From Paenibacillus sp. EZ-K15 (GTDB lineage: Bacteria > Bacillota > Bacilli > Paenibacillales > Paenibacillaceae): DNA of 64,000 nucleotides. Position 1 is the stretch's first letter, and each line of letters opens with the position of its first letter. Positions 6,760-14,901 of this stretch are shown one piece after another. A program made the translations under genes and the position numbers. The DNA lies in NCBI RefSeq assembly GCF_002573715.1, contig NZ_PDHM01000012.1, positions 559,368 through 623,367 on the forward strand, given 5' to 3'. The notes beneath the pieces are model-generated. The model saw nothing but the letters and a program-made list of their open reading frames with translations. It had not been told where the DNA came from and searched no databases.

Positions 6760-9201
6760 ATGATGTCCAATATAAAGAGAGAAAAGTTAGTTGTCATTGG
6801 CAACGGTATTGCCGGGATTAGTACGGTCGAGCAAATCATTAAATTGGGTGGGAATTTTGACATCACCGTCATTGGACAGGAGCCGCATCCGAATTATAAC
6901 CGCATTATGCTGTCGTATGTGTTGGAAGGCAGCAAAACATTGGATGACATTGTATTGAATGATTGGAAATGGTACGAAGATAACCACATCACTCTGCACA
7001 CGGATGCCACTGTAACTGCCATCGATGGGGAACGCAAGGTCGTGACCGCCGACAACGGATTGACGGTGCCTTATGACAAAGTCATGATAGCAACGGGCTC
7101 GAAGCCCTTTATTTTACCCGTACCGGGCAGTGACAAAGAAGGCGTTATCGGTTTCCGAAACATTGCCGATTGCACGCAGATGCTTCAAGCTGCTAAGGCG
7201 TACAAGAAAGCGGCTGTCATTGGCGGAGGACTTCTGGGTCTGGAAGCTGCCAAAGGATTGGTCAGCCTGGGCATGGAGGTGACGGTGGTTCATCTCATGC
7301 AGGATTTGATGGAGAGCCAGTTGGATTCGATGGCATCCGGCATGCTGAAAAGGGAGCTTGAACAGCAGGGTATCAACTTCTTATTAGGCAAACAAACAAC
7401 CGAAATATTGGGAGATACCAGAGTTACGGGACTCCGCTTCAAGGATGGGGATGAGCTTGATGCCGACCTGGTGGTCATGGCAGTGGGCATCAGAGCGAAC
7501 ACCGAGATCGCTAAAGCGAGCGGGATCGAAGTGAACCGGGGAATCGTCGTTAATGATTATCTTCAGACTTCCTGGCCGGATGTGTATGCGGTTGGCGAAT
7601 GCTGTGAGCATCGGGGCGCATGCTACGGCCTGGTTGCACCGTTGTTCGAACAGGGACAGGTATTGGCGAAGCATCTATGCGGTGTGGAAGGCAAGCCTTA
7701 CGAGGGAAGCATTGTATCGACGAAGTTGAAAATCAGCGGTGTGGATGTATTCTCTGCCGGCGAGTTCATGGAGCAAGCCGAGCACTCGGTGATCACCGCG
7801 AAAGATGATTGGCGCAAGACCTATAAGAAAATATTAATTCGCGACAATATCATCGTTGGGGCGATATTGTTCGGAGATGTGAGCGATTCGGCAAGCCTTC
7901 AATCCATGATTCGGAAGAAGACAGCCATGACGGATGAGATTTACGATTCGATCATGGGCACTGACAGCGCAGGAACAGGAAACGGCAAGGCATTTTCACT
8001 GGAGAAGATGCCCGATGATGAAATCGTGTGCGGCTGCAACGGCGTAACCAAAAAAGCCATTGTGGATGCCATTACTCTACAGGGTTTTACGACAGTGGAT
8101 GAGATCAAAGCTTGCACAGGAGCTACCCGCTCGTGTGGCGGCTGTAAACCTGTCGTGGAGCAAATACTCCAGAGCGTATTGGGCGATGGCTTTAAGGCGG
8201 CAGGCAAACAAGGAATATGCCCGTGCACAACCCTTGATCGGGACGAGATTGTCGCCGAAATCCGTGTCAAAGGACTCAAGACAACGAAAGAAGTCATGCA
8301 TGTTCTAAACTTCAGCAATCCGGAAGGCTGCTCGAAATGCCGCCCGGCCATTCATTATTATCTGGCGATGCTGAACCCGGTAACCCATCAAGAGGAGAGG
8401 GAATCCCGTTTTGTCAACGAACGGATGAACGCCAACATTCAGAAAGACGGCACGTACACGGTCGTCCCAAGAATGTACGGCGGTGTTACCACACCGGAGG
8501 ATTTGAAGAAAATCGCGGATGTATCGCTTAAATACAATGTGAAGGTTGTAAAGGTTACCGGCGGACAGCGTCTGGACCTCATCGGTGTTAAGAAGGAAGA
8601 TCTACCGAGCGTTTGGGAAGAGCTCGATATGCCGTCGGGTTATGCTTATGCCAAATCGCTGCGGACCGTGAAGACCTGTGTAGGTTCCCAATTTTGCCGT
8701 TTTGGTACGCAGGATTCGATGGGCATGGGGGCATTCCTCGAGGAGAAATTCGAAAGACTGGATTTCCCGGCGAAATTTAAATTGGCAGTCAACGGGTGTC
8801 CGCGAAACTGTGCCGAGTCGTGTACGAAAGACATCGGGATCGTAGGCAATGACGGTGGATGGGAAATATTCGTTGGAGGCAACGGCGGAACGAAGGCACG
8901 TCTGGCGGATTCGTTCTGCAAAGTGAAAACGGATGAAGAGCTGGTCGAAATCTGCGGAGCCTTGATGCAGTATTACCGTGAAACCGGCAAGTACCTGGAG
9001 AGAACATCGGAGTGGGTAGAGCGCTTGGGACTGGAACAAATTCGAGCGGTTATCCTGGACGATACCAAGCAGCGTAAGGAACTGGTGGAGAGAATCGAGC
9101 TTGCATTGCAGCAAGTCGAGGATCCGTGGAAGAAAGTGCTGAACGACGAGAAGCTGCGCAATACGTTATTTGAGGATGCAAAACCGGTCAGCAGCAAATA
9201 A
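6760..9201 (+). CDS. nirB: Nitrite reductase [NAD(P)H] large subunit
   Basis: An 813-residue cytoplasmic siroheme enzyme that reduces nitrite to ammonium with NADH. Domains in order: FAD/NAD-binding pyridine nucleotide oxidoreductase (GNGIAG near residue 10; second Rossmann loop GGGLLG); two BFD-like 2Fe-2S segments (CGCNG near 424 with CTGATRSCGGC, and CPC near 487 with CSKCRP); a ferredoxin-like sulfite/nitrite reductase repeat; and the 4Fe-4S/siroheme site C640-x5-C646 and C680-x3-C684. The ATG at 6760 has GGGGAGG 9 bases upstream; an upstream in-frame TTG has none. It is first in nirB-nirD-nirC. It may serve nitrite detoxification or dissimilatory ammonification; no nitrate reductase is in the window. 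Confidence 0.95.
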   Translation: MMSNIKREKLVVIGNGIAGISTVEQIIKLGGNFDITVIGQEPHPNYNRIMLSYVLEGSKTLDDIVLNDWKWYEDNHITLHTDATVTAIDGERKVVTADNGLTVPYDKVMIATGSKPFILPVPGSDKEGVIGFRNIADCTQMLQAAKAYKKAAVIGGGLLGLEAAKGLVSLGMEVTVVHLMQDLMESQLDSMASGMLKRELEQQGINFLLGKQTTEILGDTRVTGLRFKDGDELDADLVVMAVGIRANTEIAKASGIEVNRGIVVNDYLQTSWPDVYAVGECCEHRGACYGLVAPLFEQGQVLAKHLCGVEGKPYEGSIVSTKLKISGVDVFSAGEFMEQAEHSVITAKDDWRKTYKKILIRDNIIVGAILFGDVSDSASLQSMIRKKTAMTDEIYDSIMGTDSAGTGNGKAFSLEKMPDDEIVCGCNGVTKKAIVDAITLQGFTTVDEIKACTGATRSCGGCKPVVEQILQSVLGDGFKAAGKQGICPCTTLDRDEIVAEIRVKGLKTTKEVMHVLNFSNPEGCSKCRPAIHYYLAMLNPVTHQEERESRFVNERMNANIQKDGTYTVVPRMYGGVTTPEDLKKIADVSLKYNVKVVKVTGGQRLDLIGVKKEDLPSVWEELDMPSGYAYAKSLRTVKTCVGSQFCRFGTQDSMGMGAFLEEKFERLDFPAKFKLAVNGCPRNCAESCTKDIGIVGNDGGWEIFVGGNGGTKARLADSFCKVKTDEELVEICGALMQYYRETGKYLERTSEWVERLGLEQIRAVILDDTKQRKELVERIELALQQVEDPWKKVLNDEKLRNTLFEDAKPVSSK

Positions 9202-9227
9202 AAGAGGGAGGAATCTACTTCCCTCTT
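9202..9227 (+). other. Intercistronic hairpin nirB-nirD
   Basis: AAGAGGGA (9202-9209) pairs perfectly with TCCCTCTT (9220-9227) directly after the nirB stop. No T run follows, so it is more likely an mRNA-stabilising or partial-attenuation element than a terminator. Confidence 0.6.
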
Positions 9228-9296
9228 GCCGCCTGAACATAGAGAACTTTTCGCAGTATGGATGGGGATAGAAAAGAGAAGTGGAGGTCGAATGTT

Positions 9297-9614
9297 ATGG
9301 AAATCAAAAAATTTATTATGGTAGGGAATGAACATGATTTTCTATCACAGATCGGAAGGGTGGTCCAACTCGAAGATCGGGAGATTGCCGTCTTCCGGAC
9401 TTCGGATCATCAATGGTTTGCGCTGGACAATCAAAGCCCTCATCCCAAAGGTGGGCCACTCTCGGAAGCCATCGTATCCGGGCACTACATCTACGATCCG
9501 TTATACGATTGGAAAATCGAGCTTTCAACCGGGCTTGTACAGGCTCCGGATAAGGGTCAGGTTCGTGTATACCCGATTCGCGCCGTGGACGGAAAGGTTG
9601 AGGTAGGTGTTTAA
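9297..9614 (+). CDS. nirD: Nitrite reductase [NAD(P)H] small subunit
   Basis: A 105-residue Rieske-fold partner of NirB. The Rieske cluster ligands are replaced: SPHPKGGPL stands where CxH is expected and DPLYDWKI where CxxH is expected. This is usual in NirD, which is structural rather than redox-active. The start at 9297 is preferred because GTGGAGG lies 9 bases upstream; an in-frame ATG at 9258 lacks a ribosome site. It follows nirB after a hairpin and precedes the nitrite channel gene. Confidence 0.9.
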   Translation: MEIKKFIMVGNEHDFLSQIGRVVQLEDREIAVFRTSDHQWFALDNQSPHPKGGPLSEAIVSGHYIYDPLYDWKIELSTGLVQAPDKGQVRVYPIRAVDGKVEVGV

Positions 9615-9661
9615 GGCCAGCAATCACTTAATAAACAGACGAAATCAAGGGGTGGTATCCC

Positions 9662-10450
9662 ATGTTTAAAACAGATGTGGAAGCCGTTGTCAATGCCGCC
9701 GTCGGTAAAAAAGAGCAGATGAATCATAATCTGCTGCGCTATATGGTATCGGCTATGCTGGCCGGCGCGTATGTCGGCATAGGGATTGTATTAATCTTTA
9801 AGCTGGGGGCGCCGCTCGCAGCGGCCGGTTCACCCTTCCAATCCCTCGTCATGGGAGCTGCATTCGGGATCGCGCTCACGTTGGTGGTGTTCGCCGGGTC
9901 AGAGCTGTTTACCGGAAATCACATGTTTTTCACGATAAGCACATTATCCGGACGAACGACGATGGGGGATACGCTGAAAAACTGGGTACTCGTGTTTATC
10001 GGCAATTTGGCTGGAGCGATTCTGCTCAGCTATCTGGTGTATGCTTCCGGCCTGTTCAAAGGCCTGCCGCCAGACCATCTCATCTTCACGGCTGCTGCCA
10101 AGAAAATGAATGATCCGTTTATGGAGCTGTTCTTCAGAGGCATCTTGTGTAACTGGCTTGTCTGTCTGGCCTTGTGGATGGGAATTCGGGCCAAGGGAGA
10201 AACGACAAAGCTGATCTTAATATGGTGGTGTCTGTTTGCCTTCATTGCAACAGGGTACGAGCATAGCGTAGCTAATATGACACTTCTGACACTCGCGACG
10301 ATTTTACCGGGGCATCCCGAGACCATTTCCATCGGCGGATGGATCAGCAACATGGTGCCGGTCACGCTAGGGAACATCCTTGGCGGTGGATTGTTTGTGG
10401 GGATGGCTTATTGGTTTATCTCGTCGGGAAAAGAGAGCAAGCAAAAGTAG
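9662..10450 (+). CDS. nirC: Formate/nitrite transporter family channel
   Basis: A 262-residue FNT-family inner-membrane channel with about six hydrophobic spans. Typical segments are AGAYVGIGIVLIF in the first span, GSELFTGNHMFF (the FNT signature loop), RGILCNWLVCLALWMG and GYEHSVANMT, which carries the conserved pore His. Position behind nirBD suggests nitrite import or export (NirC) rather than formate transport (FocA), though pfl is 4 kb away and formate cannot be excluded. AAGGGGTGG precedes the ATG. The nir operon ends here at a perfect hairpin. Confidence 0.88.
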   Translation: MFKTDVEAVVNAAVGKKEQMNHNLLRYMVSAMLAGAYVGIGIVLIFKLGAPLAAAGSPFQSLVMGAAFGIALTLVVFAGSELFTGNHMFFTISTLSGRTTMGDTLKNWVLVFIGNLAGAILLSYLVYASGLFKGLPPDHLIFTAAAKKMNDPFMELFFRGILCNWLVCLALWMGIRAKGETTKLILIWWCLFAFIATGYEHSVANMTLLTLATILPGHPETISIGGWISNMVPVTLGNILGGGLFVGMAYWFISSGKESKQK

Positions 10451-10519
10451 GTTTTGTAGGCGACATCGAAGAGTAGGAGCAGTTCCGTAAGCAGGTTTGC
10501 TCACTTGATAGACAGCCGA

Positions 10520-10558
10520 AAAGAAGCGGTCAACCAAACGGTTGACCGCTTCTTTAAC
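10520..10558. terminator. Perfect hairpin after nirC, probably bidirectional
   Basis: A 16-bp perfect stem (10520-10535 with 10540-10555, loop AAAC) has A-rich and T-rich ends, so it can work in either direction. The U tract is only three residues plus AACTA. Confidence 0.7.
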
Positions 10559-10633
10559 TATATACGAACGAGATGATTTGGAGGCTTCGACCTCCAAGCC
10601 AATGGCAGATGAAGTGGAACCTAATGAGTATAC

Positions 10634-10697
10634 AAAGAAACCGTTCCATTGGTAAATGGTGAGTTGTGCTTCCATTTACCAAGAAACGGTTTCTTTT
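10634..10697. terminator. Long two-part hairpin between nirC and the small membrane gene
   Basis: AAAGAAACCGTT (10634-10645) pairs with AACGGTTTCTTT (10685-10696), and an inner TTGGTAAATGG/CCATTTACCAA stem extends it. Each side ends in a T-rich stretch when read outward, so it may terminate the minus-strand small gene and back up the nirC terminator. Confidence 0.65.
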
Positions 10698-10721
10698 CGT
10701 GTACCTTGTCTTCCAAATCCT

Positions 10722-10880
10722 TTACCGATGTTCCACCAGGTCAATCGCACCAAGCACAATGTGAGCAAGTCCGAAGCCGAGAATACCGGTTGCGGCAAGT
10801 TTATACTTGCTGCCAAGCAGAGCGGCACCCGAAGCAGAAACCACGGTTCCAAGAACAGCAGGAATCAAACCTTCACGCAT
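10722..10880 (-). CDS. Small membrane protein, 52 residues
   Basis: A short minus-strand gene: ATG at 10880, stop at 10722, with AAAGGGAG about 8 bases upstream of the start. The product is almost wholly hydrophobic, with segments LIPAVLGTVVSASGAALLG and LAATGILGFGLAHIVLGAIDL, consistent with two membrane helices joined by a short SKYK turn. The end is LVEHR. I recognise it only as a small conserved-looking Paenibacillus-type protein, not by function. It lies just downstream of fnr on the same strand, with a strong hairpin behind it. Confidence 0.7.
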   Translation of the reverse strand: MREGLIPAVLGTVVSASGAALLGSKYKLAATGILGFGLAHIVLGAIDLVEHR

Positions 10881-10967
10881 GCTGAGCACTCCCTTTAATT
10901 TGGTTTGAAAGACAAGGTTTATTGTAAGCAGATGACTGTATATTATGCACAGCAGGGAACTGGCCGA

Positions 10968-11696
10968 TTAAATCCGGCAGATTTCGTTCGGACACAGCTC
11001 GCAATGGCAGATTTCCTGCAGCATCGGAAGATCTTTAATGACAATCATTCCGCCGGCATATTCGATGGCATCTTTTTTGCGTAAGTCACTCAGCATCCGG
11101 TTGACGCTTTCGCGGGTCGCCCCAATCATGTTCGATAGATCGGTGTGGGTAATCTTCTTGTTGATGAGAATGGTATCATCCGCTTGATGCTGTCCGTAGG
11201 TATTGCTCAGACGGATCAATGTCGATGTTAAAGCACCGGGCTTTCCGTACATCATGAGATCACGGAATTTGGTCTGGGTGATGCGGTGATGAATGCCCAT
11301 CCACTTCATAAAATCAATGGCAAAGTCGCAATGCTGACAGATCAGCAGCTCCAGATCCTTGTGCTCGATGACACCGACAACGCTATCCTCCAGCACCTCT
11401 GCCGAGAAACTGTGATTGTTGCTGAAGAATGGATCGGCTTGCCCGACCATGTCTCCTGGATGGTACATATATAGAATAAGCTCTTTGCCTTCATCAGTCG
11501 ATTTAGTTAATTTAATTCGTCCTTGTTTAACGTAGTACAGCTTGTCGGCAAAGTCACCTTCCCAGAACAAATGGGATCCTTCAGGGAGTACCCTTTCCTT
11601 CATGCTGACCAGCAGACGGTTGCGGTTTTGTTCCGAGAAGCACTGCGTGTTCCCTAAGTTTTCGATTTCCATTACATGGTCTACAGTAGTATTCAT
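10968..11696 (-). CDS. fnr: Fnr, oxygen-sensing CRP/FNR regulator (Bacillus type)
   Basis: A 242-residue regulator: an N-terminal cyclic-nucleotide-binding-type beta roll (LPEGSHLFWEGDFADKLYYV), a long dimerisation helix, and a C-terminal winged helix with GATRESVNRMLSDL. The ExxxR of that helix suits TGTGA half-sites. The C-terminus EICHCELCPNEICRI carries C-x2-C-x4-C, the arrangement that binds the 4Fe-4S cluster in Bacillus subtilis Fnr, unlike the N-terminal Cys of the enterobacterial protein. The start at 11696 has AGGGG upstream; an ATG at 11714 does not. It sits between nirBDC and adhE, whose promoters carry matching boxes. Confidence 0.92.
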   Translation of the reverse strand: MNTTVDHVMEIENLGNTQCFSEQNRNRLLVSMKERVLPEGSHLFWEGDFADKLYYVKQGRIKLTKSTDEGKELILYMYHPGDMVGQADPFFSNNHSFSAEVLEDSVVGVIEHKDLELLICQHCDFAIDFMKWMGIHHRITQTKFRDLMMYGKPGALTSTLIRLSNTYGQHQADDTILINKKITHTDLSNMIGATRESVNRMLSDLRKKDAIEYAGGMIVIKDLPMLQEICHCELCPNEICRI

Positions 11697-11746
11697 GTTG
11701 GTATCCCCTAACATCCTAAAATTTGATCTGTTTAATCTTTAAATAC

Positions 11747-11769
11747 ATTATAACGTGAAAACATTCACT
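11747..11769 (-). promoter_or_regulatory. fnr promoter with overlapping Fnr-like box
   Basis: On the minus strand TATAAT lies at 11752-11747. A box AGTGA-N6-TCACG (11754-11769, 8 of 10 consensus bases) lies between where -35 and -10 should be. A bound protein here would block RNA polymerase, so this looks like negative autoregulation. The -35 is weak. Confidence 0.5.
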
Positions 11770-11813
11770 TTTGGGGGAGAATAAGAGGGAAATCGTGGCG
11801 AATTTTCAAACTT

Positions 11814-11829
11814 TGTGATCTCTTTCACT
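11814..11829. promoter_or_regulatory. Additional Fnr-like box in the fnr-adhE region
   Basis: TGTGA-N6-TCACT matches 9 of 10 consensus bases. It lies between the fnr promoter and the adhE-proximal box, 76 bp upstream of the latter centre to centre. Confidence 0.5.
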
Positions 11830-11882
11830 TAGAAGGAGGGAAAGACAGGTATAAATCACACAGAAAATATAAATTATTATAT

Positions 11883-11925
11883 TGTGAAATATTTCACATG
11901 AATTTAGAGAAGGCTGTGTTACGAT
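11883..11925 (+). promoter_or_regulatory. Fnr box (or Rex site) and promoter of adhE
   Basis: TGTGA-N6-TCACA is perfect at 11883-11898 and TACGAT at 11920-11925 serves as -10, giving a box centre near -41.5. The wider sequence TTGTGAA-N4-TTCACAT also matches the NADH-sensing Rex operator at all but one base, so either regulator, or both, could act here. Confidence 0.72.
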
Positions 11926-11972
11926 CAAAGCGTAGAGAAGAAAGAAACATGAACCATGGGAGGATGAGAGAT

Positions 11973-14582
11973 ATGGCTGTGAGCAAAGGAACGGTTGAAG
12001 TTAAGGGACAAACAGCATCGGAGTACATTCAAGGTCTGATTGACAAGGCGAATCGGGCCAAAGAAAGTTTTATGGAATTGAATCAGGAGCAAGTCGACGG
12101 GATTGTACAGGCGATGGCCATGGCAGGCCTTGAGAAGCACATGCAACTGGCGAAGATGGCGGTTGAGGAAACGGGACGCGGCGTGTACGAAGACAAGATT
12201 ATCAAGAACCTGTTCGCCACAGAATATATCCACAACAGCATCAAGTACGACAAAACGGTGGGTATTATTGAAGACAACGCCTATGACAGCTTTCAAAAAA
12301 TAGCAGAGCCGATCGGGATAATCATGGGGATAACACCGGTAACCAATCCGACCTCCACAACCATATTCAAGGCGCTGATCTCCATTAAAACAAGAAACCC
12401 GATCATCTTCGGATTCCATCCATCCGCGCAGGCATGCAGCCGGGAAGCCGCGCTGATACTGCGGGATGCCGCCGTGAAACAAGGTGCTCCTGCCGATTGC
12501 ATCCAGTGGATCGAAGCTCCTTCCATGGATAAAACCAATGCACTCATGAATCATCCTGACGTCGCCTGCATTCTGGCCACGGGCGGTTCGGCGATGGTCA
12601 AAGCGGCATACAGCTGCGGCAAGCCGGCCCTAGGCGTAGGACCAGGTAACGTGCCTTGCTTTATAGAGAAGAGCGCGGATCTGGATCAAGCAGTGAACGA
12701 TTTGATTTTATCGAAGACCTTTGATAACGGCATGATCTGCGCTTCCGAGCAGGCTGTCATTATCGAAGAGCCTATCTATCATACAGTGAAGAAAAAAATG
12801 ATTGCCAGCGGCTGTTATTTTGTCAACAAGGAAGAGCTGGCGAAACTGACTGCGCATGCGATGGTATCGGAGAAATGTGCGGTTAATCCTTCCATTGTCG
12901 GAAAGCCGGCAGCTAAGATTGCTGAGGCTTGCGGTTTCGAGGTACCGGAAAGCACCAAGATCCTGATCGCCGAGCTGGAAGGGGTCGGTCCGGCTTACCC
13001 GCTGTCCGCCGAGAAACTGAGTCCGGTTCTGGCCTGCTATAAGGTGAAGGATGCCGAGGAAGGGATAACACGCGCTGAAGAGATGGTTGCTTTTGGCGGC
13101 ATGGGCCACTCGTCGGTGATCCACTCGCACAATGAAGACATTATTATGAAATTCTCGGATCGGATGAAAACCTGCCGCATCCTGGTGAACCAGCCTTCTT
13201 CGCAAGGCGGTATCGGGGATATCTACAACACGAACCTGCCATCGCTGACGCTGGGTTGCGGCTCGTATGGACGTAATTCCACTTCGTCGAACGTGACGGC
13301 TGTCAATCTAATCAACGTGAAAAGGGTGAACCGCAGAACCGTGAATATGCAGTGGTTTAAAGTACCGGACAAAATTTACTTTGAAAAAGGCTCCACGCAG
13401 TATCTCGCGAAAATGCCGGAAATCACCCGTGTTGCGATCGTTACCGACCCCATGATGGTGAAGCTGGGTTATGTGGAGCGGGTAGAGCATTATCTGCGTC
13501 AGCGCAGAGTGCCAGTGGCCATCGAGGTCTTCTCGGAGGTCGAGCCGGATCCTTCAACAACGACAGTAGAACGCGGAACGGAGATGCTTGCCAGGTTCCA
13601 GCCGGACTGCATTATCGCCCTCGGCGGCGGATCGCCAATGGATGCAGCGAAAGCGATGTGGCTGTTCTATGAATACCCGGATACGGACTTTAACAATCTG
13701 AAGCAAAAATTTATGGATATCCGCAAGCGGGTCTATAAATATCCGAAGCTTGGACGGAAGGCGAAATTCGTTGCCATTCCAACAACGTCGGGAACCGGCT
13801 CGGAAGTGACATCGTTTGCCGTCATCACGGACAAAGGGCTGGGGAATACCAAGTACCCGCTGGCTGACTATGAGCTGACACCGGATGTGGCGATTATCGA
13901 TCCGGAATTTGTATACACGCTGCCTAAAACAGCGGTAGCTGATACCGGCATGGACGTTCTCACACATGCTATTGAAGCCTACGTATCGGTGATGGCCAGC
14001 GATTATACGGATGGGCTTGCCATCAAAGCCATACAGCTGGTGTTCCAATATCTTGAGCAGTCGGCGCTGACCGGTGACAAACTCGCCCGCGAGAAAATGC
14101 ATAATGCTTCGACGCTTGCCGGCATGGCTTTTGCGAATGCGTTCCTTGGCATCAATCACAGTCTTGCGCATAAGTGGGGCGGCCAGTATCATACGGCACA
14201 CGGACGCACCAATGCGATCCTGATGCCTCACGTCATTCGTTACAACGCCAAGAAGCCAACAAAATTCGCGGCATGGCCTAAATACACCCACTTTGTGGCT
14301 GATGAGAGATATGCTGAAATCGCACGGATTCTCGGGCTGCCGGCAAGAACAACGGAAGAGGGCGTAAACAGTCTGATTGGCGCGATCCGGGAGCTGAACA
14401 GCAAGCTCGGTATCGAGGAGTCGTTCCAGCAGCTTGGCATCGATCCTAAAGATTTCGAGAAGAATGTTGAGCATTTGGCGGACCGGGCTTTTGAAGACCA
14501 GTGCACAACGAGCAATCCGAAGCTGCCGCTGGTGACAGAGCTCGCAGAAGTTTACCGCAACGCATTCTACGGTCGGTTCTAG
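11973..14582 (+). CDS. adhE: Bifunctional acetaldehyde-CoA/alcohol dehydrogenase
   Basis: An 869-residue fusion enzyme that turns acetyl-CoA into ethanol using two NADH. The N-terminal aldehyde dehydrogenase half has the catalytic Cys256 in GMICASEQA. The C-terminal iron-dependent alcohol dehydrogenase half has [24 protein letters not shown] near 658 and the metal His residues in [12 protein letters not shown] and HGRTNAI. The frame is open from 11898, but that ATG lies inside the regulator box and upstream of the predicted start of transcription. GGGAGG (11958-11963) sets the start at 11973. It works with PflB downstream in mixed-acid fermentation. Confidence 0.95.
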   Translation: MAVSKGTVEVKGQTASEYIQGLIDKANRAKESFMELNQEQVDGIVQAMAMAGLEKHMQLAKMAVEETGRGVYEDKIIKNLFATEYIHNSIKYDKTVGIIEDNAYDSFQKIAEPIGIIMGITPVTNPTSTTIFKALISIKTRNPIIFGFHPSAQACSREAALILRDAAVKQGAPADCIQWIEAPSMDKTNALMNHPDVACILATGGSAMVKAAYSCGKPALGVGPGNVPCFIEKSADLDQAVNDLILSKTFDNGMICASEQAVIIEEPIYHTVKKKMIASGCYFVNKEELAKLTAHAMVSEKCAVNPSIVGKPAAKIAEACGFEVPESTKILIAELEGVGPAYPLSAEKLSPVLACYKVKDAEEGITRAEEMVAFGGMGHSSVIHSHNEDIIMKFSDRMKTCRILVNQPSSQGGIGDIYNTNLPSLTLGCGSYGRNSTSSNVTAVNLINVKRVNRRTVNMQWFKVPDKIYFEKGSTQYLAKMPEITRVAIVTDPMMVKLGYVERVEHYLRQRRVPVAIEVFSEVEPDPSTTTVERGTEMLARFQPDCIIALGGGSPMDAAKAMWLFYEYPDTDFNNLKQKFMDIRKRVYKYPKLGRKAKFVAIPTTSGTGSEVTSFAVITDKGLGNTKYPLADYELTPDVAIIDPEFVYTLPKTAVADTGMDVLTHAIEAYVSVMASDYTDGLAIKAIQLVFQYLEQSALTGDKLAREKMHNASTLAGMAFANAFLGINHSLAHKWGGQYHTAHGRTNAILMPHVIRYNAKKPTKFAAWPKYTHFVADERYAEIARILGLPARTTEEGVNSLIGAIRELNSKLGIEESFQQLGIDPKDFEKNVEHLADRAFEDQCTTSNPKLPLVTELAEVYRNAFYGRF

Positions 14583-14656
14583 ATAGGATAGGCTCTGAAT
14601 GCCGATCATGAAGATCCGTGAGGATGTTGAGGTAAGTGACGCAAGACCAGACTCAG

Positions 14657-14672
14657 AGTGATAAAAATCACG
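14657..14672 (+). promoter_or_regulatory. Degenerate Fnr-like box, distal pfl site
   Basis: AGTGA-N6-TCACG matches 8 of 10 consensus bases and lies exactly 30 bp (centre to centre) upstream of the perfect pfl box. Confidence 0.45.
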
Positions 14673-14686
14673 GGAAAAGATAACTT

Positions 14687-14729
14687 TGTGATTAATATCA
14701 CAGATGCAAGGGATTAACAGGACTACAAT
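14687..14729 (+). promoter_or_regulatory. Fnr box and promoter of pflBA
   Basis: TGTGA-N6-TCACA is perfect at 14687-14702 and TACAAT lies at 14724-14729. The spacing (centre about 41.5 bp before a start near 14736) is the same as at nirB and adhE. A leader of roughly 165 nt precedes pflB. It holds another box at 14810 but no gene. Confidence 0.78.
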
Positions 14730-14809
14730 AAAGGTGTAGCAAGAAGCTGAATCTCAGGTCTTTGATAAAGAAGCTTGAAGGTACAAGGCGGGGTAATGGC
14801 ATCATTGAT

Positions 14810-14825
14810 CGTGAAAATAATCACA
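14810..14825 (+). promoter_or_regulatory. Fnr-like box inside the pfl leader
   Basis: CGTGA-N6-TCACA matches 9 of 10 consensus bases but lies downstream of the predicted pfl transcription start. No good -10 follows at the activator spacing, so it may be a repression or roadblock site, or chance. Confidence 0.4.
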
Positions 14826-14901
14826 TTTAAAGATCTGAGATAGATCAAGGTGTGGCCTCGCCTGGCCTAGCAAGCCCCAGCAAATCTAGGAGGGATTCAA
14901 T

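Noticed and set aside
9297..9614. NirD as a functional Rieske protein
   Set aside because: Both Cys ligands of the Rieske cluster are absent, as is usual for NirD.
10520..10697. CRISPR-like or attachment-site repeats after nirC
   Set aside because: The two hairpins differ in sequence and are not direct repeats with spacers; they are best read as terminators.
11898..11972. Longer N-terminus for AdhE
   Set aside because: The upstream ATG is the last base of a regulator box and lies before the predicted transcription start. The ribosome site supports 11973.
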